A stretch of 64,000 bases of DNA from Okapia johnstoni (lineage: Eukaryota > Chordata > Mammalia > Artiodactyla > Giraffidae): positions 59,204,985 to 59,268,984 of the forward strand of contig CM044321.1 in the NCBI GenBank assembly GCA_024291935.2, given 5' to 3'. The notes beneath the pieces are model-generated. The model saw only the letters and a list, made by a program, of their open reading frames with translations, was not told the DNA's origin and made no database searches. Shown here in pieces: positions 52,201 through 63,249 of the stretch. Numbering within the stretch: the stretch's first letter is position 1; each line of letters starts with the position of its first letter. Made by a program: the position numbers and the translations under genes.

Positions 52201-52257
52201 AGAACCTTCTTAGAAGTGGCTGGATTTTGAAGGATTTGGGTCCCTGGGTTTTGTCTC

Positions 52258-52750
52258 ACACTTTGCAATGCTGGAGACCCCGGTTCGATTCCTGGGTCAG
52301 GAAGATCTGCTGGAGAAGGGATAGGCTACCCACTCCAGTATTCCTGGGCTTCCTTTGTGACTCAGCTGGTAAAGAATCTGCCTGCAATGCAAGAGACCTG
52401 GATTTAAACCCTGGGTTGGGAAGATCCCCTGGAAAAGGGAAAGGCTACCCACTCCAATATTCTGGCCTGGAGAATTCCATGGACTGTATAGTCCATGGGG
52501 TCGCAAAGAGTCAGACATGACTGAGTGACTTTCACTATCTTTAGGGGCTTCCCTGGTGGCTCAGACGGTAAAACGTCTGCCTGCAATGCGGGAGACCTGG
52601 GTTCATTCCTCGGGTTGGGAAGATCCTCTGGAGAAGGAAATGGCAACCCATTCCAGTACTCTTGCCTGGAAAATTCCATGTACAGAGGAGCCTGGTAGGC
52701 TACAGTCCATGTGATCACAAAGAGTTGCACACGACTGAGCAACTTCACTT
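52258..52750 (+). mobile_element. Cluster of three sense Bov-tA SINEs
   Basis: Truncated copy at about 52258-52348, a nearly full copy at about 52349-52530 and a full copy at about 52546-52750, all in sense. Together they split the retroviral pol region. Confidence 0.85.
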
Positions 52751-52854
52751 AAGCCTTTATATGAAGATTTGAAGGGACTAGACACAGAACCTGTAGACTG
52801 GATGGTCAGTTTACAGGAGCATTTGATCAGATTAGTTAACCTTATAAATGCATT

Positions 52855-53366
52855 CCAATATACTTTCAGTTCAGTCACTCAGTCATGTCTGACACTGTGA
52901 CCCCATAGACTGCAGCACACCAGGCTTCCCTGTCCATCACCAGCTCCCAGAGCTTACTCAAACTCATCTCCATTGAGTTGGTGATGCCATCCAACCATCT
53001 CATCCTCTGTCGTCCCCTTCTCCTCCCGCCTTCAGTCTTTCCCAGCATCAGGGTCTTTTCCAATGAGTCAGTTCTTTGCATCAGGTGACCAAAGTATTGG
53101 AGCTTCAGCTTCAGCATCAGTCCTTCCAATGAATATTCAGGACTGATTTCCTTTAGGATTAACTAGTTGGATCTCCTTGCAATTCAAGGGACTCTCAAGG
53201 GTCTTCTCCAACACCACAGTTCAAAAGCATCAATTCTTTGGCACTCAGCTTTCTTTATAGTCCAACTCACATCTATACATGACTACTGGAAAAGCCATAG
53301 TTTGACTAGACGGACTTTTGTTGGCAAAGTAATGTCTCTGCTTTTTAATATGCACCAATATACTTT
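52855..53366 (-). mobile_element. BovB LINE 3' fragment, inverted, with target-site duplication
   Basis: Antisense BovB at 52867-53354, flanked by perfect CCAATATACTTT at 52855-52866 and 53355-53366. It is the reverse of the sense fragments at 28160 and 33840. Confidence 0.92.
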
Positions 53367-53654
53367 AGGTGCAGACAAATACTGTTTGATTCCATTTACA
53401 TGAGATACTTAAAATAAGTCAAATTCATAAAGTCAGAAAGGTAGATGCCAGGGGGTGGAGGGGGTGGGGAAGGGGAATGGGAAGTTGGTGTTTAATGGAG
53501 ACTGAGTTTCCATTTAGAGAGATGAATTTGGGAGTTGGATAATGGAGAGAATGTGAATGTACTTAGTGCCACTGAGCTGTACAGAGATTAAATATGGTTA
53601 GAATAGTATGTTCTGTATTATGTGACTTGTACCACAAAAAAAAAAAAAAAAATG
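53367..53654 (+). mobile_element. L1 3' end with poly(A)
   Basis: Contains AAATACTGTTTGATTCCATT, the G-rich GCCAGGGGGTGGAGGGGGTG and AATGTGAATGTACTTAGTGC, ending in a run of 17-18 A. This is the usual order of an old L1 3' UTR. Confidence 0.65.
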
Positions 53655-54250
53655 TTTTTAATGGCCCTGACTAGTGCCCCAGCCCTAGAGATTCCAGATC
53701 TAAACAAGCTCTTTACTCTGTTTTCCCCAGAAAAACGGGGATTGGCCCTGGGAATTCTTGCCCCAAAGGTGGGACCAGTCCCATGACTGATGGCATATCT
53801 CTCCACGCAGTTGGACCCAGTGGCCTCAGACTGCCTCCTATTTTGTGAGGGCCTCCAGTCAGCCATTGGGGTCCCCTAATTTCTACCAGATGGGTAGAAG
53901 CCTTTCCAGCTAAGACCGAGGGAGCCCAGAAGGTAATAAAGGCATCACTTAGGAAAATAATTCCTCAGTTGAGACTCCACAGTCTTTACAGAGTGGCCAC
54001 AGTCCCTCTTTTGTGGCTCGTGTCACCCAACTAGTCTCTCCAGCCCTGGGCACTCGCTCCCACCTCCATACTGCCCAGAAGCCTCAGTCGTCAGGGAAGG
54101 TAGAAAAGGCAAATCAGACTTTAAAAAGAACCCTGGCTAAAATTTGTCAAGAGACAGCGGAACCATGGAGAAAGCTTTTACCCACAGCCCTCCTGAGAAT
54201 CAGGGCAGCACCCAAAAAGGACTAAGGCTCAGCCCCTTTGAAATGACTGG
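53655..54250 (+). pseudogene. Retroviral RNase H / integrase remnant
   Basis: Sense text resumes pol after the insertions: the reverse transcriptase/RNase H junction near 53690-53870, and an integrase-like stretch in the frame at 54013-54225, with Ser-Ser-Gly-Lys-Val-Glu-Lys-Ala-Asn carrying the expected glutamate. Large parts of both domains are deleted. Confidence 0.68.
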
Positions 54251-54359
54251 TGGTAGGTAGGCCCTTTGTTCCTTCAGGTATTTTGGTGGACACCAGAACT
54301 GCTGAGCTCACTAAGTAACTAATTTATTGGGGACAAATCCAACAGGCGATTTCATGGTG

Positions 54360-55086
54360 GGGCGGGGGGCGGGTTACCTACCTTGAGGCAACACTCTGTA
54401 ACTTGTCAGATATTTCTGTCTACTCTGGCCAGGATCACGGGGGATCCGTGAATTCCATAGCAGATGTAGTGATGGAGAACAGATAGCCCTGGACTGTCTC
54501 CCAGCTGAACAAGGAGGGTCTGTGCAGTAATCAGTAAATTGTGCTGCACTGACATCAACACCAGTGGCCAGGTGGAAGAAGGTGCCCAAAAGACATAGGA
54601 ACAGGCCCAAAGGCTATGCACTTTCAGGAAGGGTAACCCCAGTGCCAACCCCATGTGGCCTGTAGTCAGAGGGGTGTTATCAAACACAACCTGGTTCCTG
54701 CCCCTGCTTGGACCTCTGATCACAAGTAATGGGTTTGCTGATTTTTGCCCCCGTCCCTTTTTAACCTGCTTGTTAAGTTTGTTTCTTCAGGTTACAACAG
54801 TGTCACCTACAGATGACGATACACCAGGGATTTCAACTCATCCTTCATGACAATGGGGACCACCAACATCTACGGGACAGGGCTGCAGCCTCTGTCTACT
54901 CCCCACTCTCTGTCTCTGCCACAGTCTGCAACCCCGAGACCTCATCTCTGACAGAGGGCAAGGTGATCTGGGCCCTGCAGGCAGGAACAATGCCCCTGCT
55001 CAGCTTGAGGCAGCTCCAGAAGACAGATCATGGACGCTCTGACCCTTAAAAATATCTGAAGGGCGCAGACTCCTTGAGAAGGGAAA
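54360..55086 (+). pseudogene. env remnant, right arm
   Basis: Only the end of env remains, with several stops. It finishes in a tail frame (54813-55049) that differs by one residue from the tail in the left arm, followed by the purine tract GAGAAGGGAAA at 55076-55086. Most of the surface part is missing. Confidence 0.62.
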
Positions 55087-55645
55087 TGTTAGAGCAGACC
55101 ATTAGCCAGACATGAGCAGAGAAGGAGGCATGGGTCAGGTGACCATAATACATCTTGCAATGACAGGGGTCCAAGGGGCAAACACAGAAAAGAGGGAACC
55201 TCCAGACTAACAGGAGACCATACATCTTGTGAGAACAAGGGTCCAGAGGCAAACAAAAAAATGCAGAAACCTCTGGTCTGAATGTAACCTTTTGCTCACT
55301 ATGCCCACATTACAAAAGAACTAGCGTTGCAACCAGAGCAGGACCCACCATGCACCTGTGCCATGACAGATCCGAGCAAGACCAAATGAGGGCAGAAACT
55401 CCCCGTCCTCTTGGGAAGGTGGACCTGGGACAAAAGCCCAGAAATTACCTCCCAAAGCCCTTCCTCCTGGATGGATATTCCACCCAGCCCTTCACACCCC
55501 ATATAACCGGCTTGCCAAAAGGACCTCACTGCATCCCCCGAGCCTGCCCACACCCCCCTGGGAGTGTACTGTCACTCAGCACATCTTTGCTCACTTGGCC
55601 TCCAAGTCTCATCTCCCAAATTCTTTCTGCAACAAAACAAGACCC
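55087..55645 (+). repeat. LTR, right arm
   Basis: Starts TGTTAGAGCAGAC just after the purine tract. Its first about 300 bases are almost identical to the left LTR, the last about 280 only about 80 percent. The AATAAA seen in the left LTR is replaced here by unrelated bases (CTCAGCACATC near 55575). The right edge is approximate. Confidence 0.75.
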
Positions 55646-57491
55646 TACCCCTCTGGCCACACAAAGACGGCCACAGACAGTTCATAAATGAATCCGTACA
55701 ACCATATCCCAGTAAATCTTCATTTGTGAAAACAGACAGATGGCCTGTGGGCAGTACTTTGCCAAGCCCAGATTTCTCCTGCATCTCAGCCTCATCTCCT
55801 GGATTATTTTAGTGTTGCTTTCTAAGGTTTCCTGCCCTATGGTGTCTTCCTGGGGCTCCAGCGTGTACATCGCAAACTGCTCTGGACGATGTACAGTAGT
55901 TTAAACAAGAGTAGGATACTATCTATTAACTTTCCTGTCTGTGTCCAGGACTTGCTTGATTCTTACAGAAATATCGTTGATTATTTGCAGAAAATAACAT
56001 TCTAGTGGCTCTTAGGTATCTTTGCATCTCTTTTGCCTTAATATGTTTCACATTGTTTTATAACTCTTAAGGTTGCCTATGTTGAGGCCAGCTTCCAAAC
56101 CTCACCCCCTTCTGTCTTTGACTTTGCCAGTGTCAGCTCACAGAGCTGAATACAATCAGTGGATGTGGGGATGTGCCTGAGTTTCTTCTTTGCAAATCAC
56201 TTGTAGGAATAAGACCAATCTTAGCATTAATTCCTGTGTTCTCTACTGTCTGCCCTTCTCTTTCCAGAATGTACCCATTTAGTCAGATGCCTTGTTACTG
56301 TCTTTCTGAACCACTTTTCTATTTCTTCTGAAGCATTCCCCTAAATCTGCAGTGATTCAGTCTTTTAAATAACAAAAATTTAAGTAGATGTTACAGTTAA
56401 TATATTTTCCCAATATATTCAACGGTATGCTGGTGAAGAATTTCAAGATGTGTCATTTTACCTACTTGTGTTATACATGTGCTGTGACATGTTTTAGCTC
56501 TGACTTTACAGTTCTTTATTTAGTGAAAGCTTGGCAAGAGTGAAGCTGGGAACAAAACTGCATTTCCTAGTGTGGGTCCATGTTGGGTCATGTCAGCCCA
56601 GTGTCTCCACAAAGACCTTGAAAATCTGTAAAGAGTCCAAGTTATGATCCCAGCGTCGTCATTTCCCCATCAAGACTCACTGCCTGCCACATGCCTTTTA
56701 CGAAATAGGCCATGATTCCTACTATACTCTGAACATAAAGACCACAGTCTAGCTCTTGACCTGATTCTCACATTTGTTGATTGTAAAATGTTCATGTGAA
56801 AGGTGAAAGCAGGAGGTAACGGCTGACTTAGTTGTGTTGGGTCCAGTGCAAAGAGCACCTGTACAAAAGGTGAGATCTCACCTCAAGTCCCCTGCTAGGC
56901 AACCTTAGGCCTGTTCACGTAACCTCTGTGCTTCCCTCTGCTGCCTGCTTGCTTTGCAAGCTTGTTCTTCTGTGGATAAAATGAGATAAACTGAAAGGAT
57001 GCAAAGATGGTAATAATAAGAATGCTGTTCCCATACTCCTAAATGGACATCACACTGGTCCTGCAGGTGAATAAAGGGGGTTCTGGCTGGACCCCTGGCC
57101 ACCTTAAAGGAAATTCTCTACTTTGACTTATGTGTCTGCATGCGCCTCCTTACACTGTCCTGGAAGTCAGCGTTCATCTAGATGCCCCCCATCCCTGGTA
57201 CATGTAGTATGTGATCATACTGCTGGACAACCTCAAGGCTGGGTCATGGGCTTGCCTGCTCACACCCCCTCACCTCCAAGGCTGCTTCTTGGAAGGGACG
57301 TCTGGCTTAGTTCCTAGAGAAGTGGCAAAAAGTGAAGGGACTTGGAACGAGTAAGCCTTCTGCAGAGTCTGCTGCTCCATTCGGCCTCCTCCAGGGTCCA
57401 AACTGCTCATGTTTGGTGTTCTGTTTGTTTTTTAATGGATTGATGTAAGTGTTAAGGTGACGTTTGACAGTTCACTGCTCTAACATTGCAG

Positions 57492-57572
57492 AAAGCAAAG
57501 TTATCAGATGAGCCTGTAAAGGCAAAAGAAGATTACACTAAGTTTAACTCCAAAGATTTCAAGACTGTAAAG
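57492..57572 (+). CDS. RNASEH2B: RNASEH2B exon 10
   Basis: An 81-bp exon (human c.742-822) between CTAACATTGCAG and GTACGTGTCC. It reads [20 protein letters not shown], then KDFKTVK, in phase 0 at both ends. A lysine-rich, probably flexible segment that includes the Lys-Ala-Lys-Leu basic stretch. The following exon continues the basic tail. Confidence 0.96.
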
Positions 57573-59991
57573 GTACGTGTCCGGGTGTTAGCAGCATACT
57601 CCTGAATCCCATGGTCGATGCCGCTGCGTGGGGACTTCCGGGAACGATTGCATGCTTGACTGTGATTTTATCATTTTAACCATGAAGAATTATTAACTTG
57701 AGTTTCAGTGACTTTAGAACTATTTCAGAATTGTAACAATGAAAGTATCGAGCAAGGAAGACCTTTTTACAGATAAAGAAAGGCCAAGTTATTAGCAAGA
57801 GTGTGCCTAAGCTTTGTAATATAGTATATCCAGAGTGGTAGGGTGGGGAGAGGAAGGGGCTTCAAAGGTAATGTTGTGTCAACTCAACTGCCTAGTAGCT
57901 TCCCAGAAATTATGATAATAACAATTATTAACAACCCCATAATTCAGCAATCACCCCAGCAAGTATTTTCATAACATTTCTTACTAAGCTTTATCTTTCA
58001 CATCATTATAAATACATATGTAGCTTTCAGAATTGGCATACATGTGTATTGGAGTTGTGCCCTTTTCACTTAGCTCTGTATTATAACAATATTCATGTCA
58101 TTAAGCTTTCTTTGAAAAATTATAAATGGTCTCATGATATTCAGTCACTGTTATTTTATTTCACCATGCAGAATATAATCTATTTAATTCCCCTATTTTT
58201 GGACACATGTTATTCTGCTTCTTTTTGTCTTAATGAAGTGATAAAACATTCTTACTTACAGTCTGCATCTCTATTTCAGTAGACACAATTTAAAACTAAG
58301 AGTCAAGGCTTAGAAAACATGAGCTCTTTTCATGATTACTGAGACACATACATAGCTAAGAAGCTTTCCAAAAAGGTAGCAGAAATTTATCCTCCCAGCC
58401 ATTACTGCTGATGAGTGTTCATCTCACAGTCTTGACAGTACTGAGTATTGGTTTTATTCTTGAAAATGTTGCCTGTCTAATTAGGTTACATTTCTTTGGG
58501 TAGAAAGGTTGTTTTTCCAAATGCTTATTACCTATCTGCAGTTTTGCTAGTTTTCAGTTCATGTCTCTTGCCTGATTTTACATTAGGATAGTAATGTTTT
58601 TCTTGTTGATTTGTTAGAGCTCAATCTAAATCAAGGCTATTAACACTTTTCATGACATGTAAAGTACAAATCATTTTCCAATTTTTTTAGCCTTTTCATT
58701 CAACTTTTGAACTGTTTTTTAAGCTTTTCTGAGGATTAAATATGGAAGGGTTTTTTTTTTAATGATTTTCTCATTATTTTTAGGCTTAGACCTTGCCTGG
58801 CCTGAGATAAATTAATTCCACTTAGATTTTAGCAACACTTACCCTCCCTTAGGTTTTATGTTTTCTAAAAATTGTATTCTTTACACGTAATTTATCTAGG
58901 CATGGCATGTCAGGGAATAATCCAACTGGCGATCTGGCTAAACAGCTGGTTGTATCAGTGCTTTCTGTGAGCAGGGATGCTCTGAGTTTCTCCGTGAGGA
59001 ATATCCCCTCCCGCCCTTCTAAGTGCTGCTTCCCAGTGTGTCACCTTGAGCACAGCACCGGTGAGCTGAGAGGGTGAACCAGGATGTGAGTTAAGTGCAG
59101 GGGACAGAGGATTACTTGTCTCAGAGAGACTGTCCCTCTTCCCCATCCAGCCAGAACATAAGCCTAGTAAATTATAAGTGACAGAATGTAAGAAGCAAGT
59201 TTCCAGGGATCATATACTGACTGTGCCCTTAAAAGATACTTTGGCAGTGACTTTGTCTCACAGCTCGCCGGGAGACAGATGATTTCTTCTTTGCAGATTC
59301 CCATCACTTATGCTTCTGCTGAACACTGAAGTACAGTCAGCTGCTGTTTCCCTTCTGCCAGTGCTTTGTTATAGGACATGCATGGCAAAACAAAACCAAA
59401 CAAAAACAGTGACCAGGAAGAGATAGCATTTTAAAAGGCAGAGTTATTTGGAGTCGGCTTTTTGGAAGGTATTTTTTTGTGGTTGGAGGAAAAGGGACAG
59501 CTATCCTGCTGGTCCTGGGTGCTGTGCAGCACAGGTTATCTTGTGAATGTAACCGCTCTGTCCTTGGTGTCCCAGAGAGCCTCTGAATGAAGTCAGATGG
59601 TAGCAGGCTGTGAATTATTCATCATGTGGTAATACAAGGCCACAGTTCCTCCTTCTGACAATTGCTGCCTGTGTCAGTTCCATTGTTTGTGTTATTGCAC
59701 TTAATACACCCTCCAGAATTTTCTCCCCACAAGTAAACCATCAGTTGTAACATTCCACTCCTTAGAAGGCAGCAGTGTTGTCTCCTGCCTGTTGACATAC
59801 TTTGTCTCAGGTATGAATTCTGAGCAGAAATCAGAACTTTTATAAAGAATCACTCATTATGAGGCATGTTTTTAGCAGCATGCTTACCTCCCTGAACAAA
59901 CCTTGAGACATGCATGGTCTTGTCTGATTTGCATGTGTGATTTAAAAGTGTTACATTTGTAATGATTTTTCTCTCTTATTTTCATTAACAG
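57573..59991 (+). other. RNASEH2B: RNASEH2B intron 10
   Basis: 2.4 kb of AT-rich sequence free of the young SINEs that fill other introns. I recognise no repeat or gene in it. Confidence 0.7.
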
Positions 59992-60099
59992 AAAAATAGC
60001 AAAATGACTGCAGCTCAGAAGGCTTTGGCTAAAGTTGACAAGAGTGGAATGAAAAGTATTGATTCCTTTTTTGGTGCAAAACATGTTAAAAAAAAATAG
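59992..60099 (+). CDS. RNASEH2B: RNASEH2B exon 11, C-terminus and stop
   Basis: The last coding exon follows TTTCATTAACAG and runs to TAG at 60097-60099. It reads [20 protein letters not shown], then [15 protein letters not shown]. The PCNA-interacting motif is intact. The protein ends at the Lys-Lys-Lys, three residues short of the human end as I remember it. Confidence 0.96.
   Translation, partial: KNSKMTAAQKALAKVDKSGMKSIDSFFGAKHVKKK
60049..60072 (+). other. RNASEH2B: PIP box (PCNA-binding motif) in RNASEH2B
   Basis: Met-Lys-Ser-Ile-Asp-Ser-Phe-Phe. In human RNASEH2B the equivalent motif recruits RNase H2 to PCNA at replication and repair sites. The aliphatic Ile and the two Phe are present; the glutamine of the classic motif is replaced by Met, as in human. 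Confidence 0.85.
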
Positions 60100-60415
60100 G
60101 AAAGATTTGAACCTTTGAAAGTGAAATTGAGCAAAAATATCTGCCTTCTTCATGTCCACTTTCATCCTTCCTCCTTGCTACTGTACTTCCAAACCCTTAA
60201 TTACCATCTTTTGAAAAAAGGTAGGATGAGGGCAATTTTCAGATTCATTCGAACATTTCTTTGTATTTGAATTTTGTGTTTCCTGAACAAAATATGGGAA
60301 AGTAATTGTGAAACATCATGGCTTATAGCCTTTGGAGTTTTATTTGACATCAAGTGAGTAGAATTAACCTTTAGCATCACAGATTCCTCAATAAACTGAC
60401 ACATGACAATGTTTG
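60100..60415 (+). other. RNASEH2B: RNASEH2B 3' UTR
   Basis: About 315 bases from the stop to the likely cleavage site. No repeat is inserted in it. The end is inferred from the polyadenylation signal. Confidence 0.75.
60390..60395 (+). terminator. RNASEH2B: Polyadenylation signal AATAAA
   Basis: Canonical hexamer 290 bases after the stop, followed at the right distance by the GT/T-rich TTTGAGTGTGTGCTTGTTAT, a typical downstream element. Confidence 0.85.
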
Positions 60416-60512
60416 AGTGTGTGCTTGTTATTTTATGCCACTTTGCACATGGTAGCTATGGCAATATGGTTTTCAGTATACAGACAGAAATCAGATAACA
60501 CAGCTATCAGAT

Positions 60513-60917
60513 TCAGTTCAGTTCAGTTCAGTCACTCAGTCATGTCTGACTCTTTGCAACCCCATGAATTGCAGCACTCCAGGCCTCTCTGTCCATTGCC
60601 AACTCCCGGAGTCTACCCAAACCCATGTGCATCGAGTCGGTGATGCCATCCAACCATCTCATCCTCTGTCGTCCCCTTCTCCTCCTGCCTCCAATCCTAC
60701 CCAGCATTAGGGTCTTTTCCAATGAGTCAACTCTTCGCATGAGGTGGCCAAAGTATTGGAGTTTCAGCTTCAACATCAGTCCTTCCAATGAACACCCAGT
60801 ATTGATCTCCTTTAGGATGGAGTGATTGGATCTCCTTGCAGTCCAAGGGACTCTCAAGAGTCTTCTCCAACACCACAGTTCAAAAGCATCAATTCTGCAG
60901 CACTCAGCTTTCTTCAG
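60513..60917 (-). mobile_element. BovB LINE 3' fragment, inverted
   Basis: Antisense BovB starting with the TTCAGTTCAGTTCAGTTCAG tail, about 100 bases downstream of the polyadenylation site. A short CAGATT on both sides may be the target-site duplication. Confidence 0.9.
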
Positions 60918-62359
60918 ATTAACTACTAATTTTTAAAAGTCTTTAATTTTTGGTAAATCTTTTGTTTAATGTATTTTTCTGTTTTATGAATATATATTCT
61001 TTGTAGAAAATAAATAAAAGTATAAAATAGAAATTATAATCTCCTATGTATTACCTGAAGATAATATGATGCATTTTCTTCTATAATAATTTTTAAATGA
61101 ATTATAGTAGTAATTTTATAACCTTTTTTCTGATGTCATTTGATGAGCATTTTCCTAGGCTACTATTCTTCATAAATATACTTTTTAATGACAGTAATTT
61201 TTAATTATTTGAGTGTTTCATTATTTAATAATCACGGCCCTATTTTTTTTAGATGTGGGCTTACTGATTCATAACTTAAGTTTTTCAAATATATACTTGT
61301 GGGAATATATTTCACAGAAAGGTTATAGGATCTTGCACTCTAACAAATGATGGTATGAGTTCTTATCTTACTAGCTTTGAACAGTATCTTTGCAAGTTAG
61401 TGGAGGGAAAAAGGCATGTTAGTGTGACTTTAACTTATATTTTCCTGATTAGTAATGTCAATTGAAGAAAAACCCACACACAACCTACAAGTTGAGATAT
61501 GTTTTATTCGAGGCCCTTACAATTTACCTTGTGTCTCCTCTTGATTAGATTACCTTTTGAGCACCCACAGAAGTAATGCCGTGTCTTTCTTAATACACCA
61601 TGTCAAGTCAAGAGTCACATGACCCAATACTAGAGATGTGAACTGTAATCACTTAATTAAGGTGGTGCCCACCAGGTTCATTCGCCATAATGTTATTTTT
61701 CTCTTTGCAGTTAATAAGTAATTTGTGGGCAAATACTCTGGGACTTAGAAGTATTCTGTTCCTCATCTAACACTCACCTACATGTTTTAAAATAAACCTA
61801 CTAACAGTTTTTCCAACCCCATCATTTCTTCCGTATTTATTCTTTTTACATTTAGTTGGCACTCCATTTATTTATTCTTTTATGAGTTTATATCAATATG
61901 GACTTGTAGGTTATTTTATCCAGTGAGTTAAATTACAATATTCTGTTCCTCATATTGTCCCAGAAGGGTCAGTGAGAGTCCCTTCAAGCTGGCCACTGTA
62001 TCTTTTTGCTATGTTTCCATCATTTTTAAATACTTCATTATTTCTTTTGCAAGAGGGTGTCCCAGGCTCTTTGTGTAATTTCCGTATCCAAGCCCTGGAA
62101 TCAGCCTTTTTCCCAAGGAGTTAGGGTTCCTTTTAGAAAAGAATGGTATTTAGAAACCAAGATCCAGGCAAGAGGGGTGCTCATTGCTACTATTGATCTG
62201 TGTGTGTGATTTTTTTGTAGATTTCCTTTATCACGCTGAAAAAGTTCTCTTCTGTTCACTGAGAACAGAATCATGAACAGGTATTGAATTTTGTCAAATA
62301 ATTTTTCGTCATCTATTGATGATCATGCAATATTCCTTTAGTAAAGAAATATCTTTCAG

Positions 62360-62519
62360 TAGGGCTACCCAGGTGGAAAAGAACCCGCGTGCCAATGCAG
62401 GAGACACAGGAGAACGTGGGTTCCATACCTGGGTAGAGGAAGACCTCCTGGAGGAAGAAGTGGCAACCCATTCCAGTATTCTTGCCTGGGGAATCCCAAG
62501 AACAGAGGAACCTGCCCAT
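62360..62519 (+). mobile_element. Bov-tA SINE, 3'-truncated
   Basis: Sense Bov-tA (GGGCTACCCAGGTGG to CAGAGGAACCTG) cut off at its 3' side, where BovB sequence begins. Confidence 0.75.
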
Positions 62520-63228
62520 GGTGAAGAGGAGCTAAAGAGCCTCTTGATGAGGGTGAAAGAGGAGAGTGAAAAGGCTGGCTGAAAACTCAACATTCAAAAA
62601 ACTTAGATCCCATTACTTCATGGCAAACAAGGGGGAAAAGTGGAAACAGTGATAGACTTTATTTTCTTGGGCTCCAAAATCACTGTGTGTGGTGACTGCA
62701 GCCAAGAAATGAAAAGATGCTCCTTGGAAGAAAAGCTATGACAAACCTAGACAGCCTATTAAAAAGCAGAGACATCACTTTGCCAACAAAGGTCCACCTA
62801 GTCAAAGCTATAGTTTTCCCAGTGGTTATGTATGGATGTGAGAGTTGGATCATGAAGACTGAGTGCTACAGAATTGATGCTTTCAAACTGTGCTGGAGAA
62901 AACTCTTGAGAGTCCCTTGGACAACAAGGAGATCAAACCAGTCAATCCTAAAGGAAATCAACCCTGCATATTCATTGGATGGACTGATGCTAAAAGCTGA
63001 AGTTCCAATACTTTGGCCACCTGATGGGAAGAGCCAACTCATTGGAAAAGACCCTGATACTCAGAAAGATTGAAGGAGAAGGCGGCCACAGGATGAGATG
63101 GTTGGATGGCATCACCAACTCAGTAGACATGAATTTGAGCAAAATCCAGGAGATAGTGAAGGACAGGGAAGTCTGGTGTGCTGCAGTCCATGGGGTCACA
63201 AAAAGTCAGACACGACTGAACAACAACA
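62520..63228 (+). mobile_element. BovB LINE 3' fragment
   Basis: Sense BovB from GAGGAGCTAAAGAGCCTCTT to CAGACACGACTGAACAACAA. Stops and small deletions break the residual reverse transcriptase frame. Confidence 0.88.
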
Positions 63229-63249
63229 TCTTTCAATATGTGAAATATA

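Larger units (their letters stand above)
47490..55650 (+). mobile_element. Composite class I endogenous retrovirus with inverted left end
   Basis: On + the order is gag (from about 49590), protease, reverse transcriptase, RNase H/integrase, env remnant and LTR, i.e. a gammaretrovirus-like provirus in sense orientation. Its left end is not a normal 5' LTR. Instead, 47490-48890 is an env-LTR piece on the minus strand, an inverted copy of 54360-55645. All coding regions are broken by stops, frameshifts and lost key residues. Later insertions include a Bov-tA (48898), a SINE cluster (52258-52750), a BovB piece and an L1 3' end. 49110-49590 is not assigned. Confidence 0.75.
46286..57491 (+). other. 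RNASEH2B: RNASEH2B intron 9, hosting an endogenous retrovirus
   Basis: 11.2 kb. The middle 8 kb is the composite retrovirus described separately. 46286-47489 and 55651-57491 show no repeat or gene that I can name. Confidence 0.8.
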
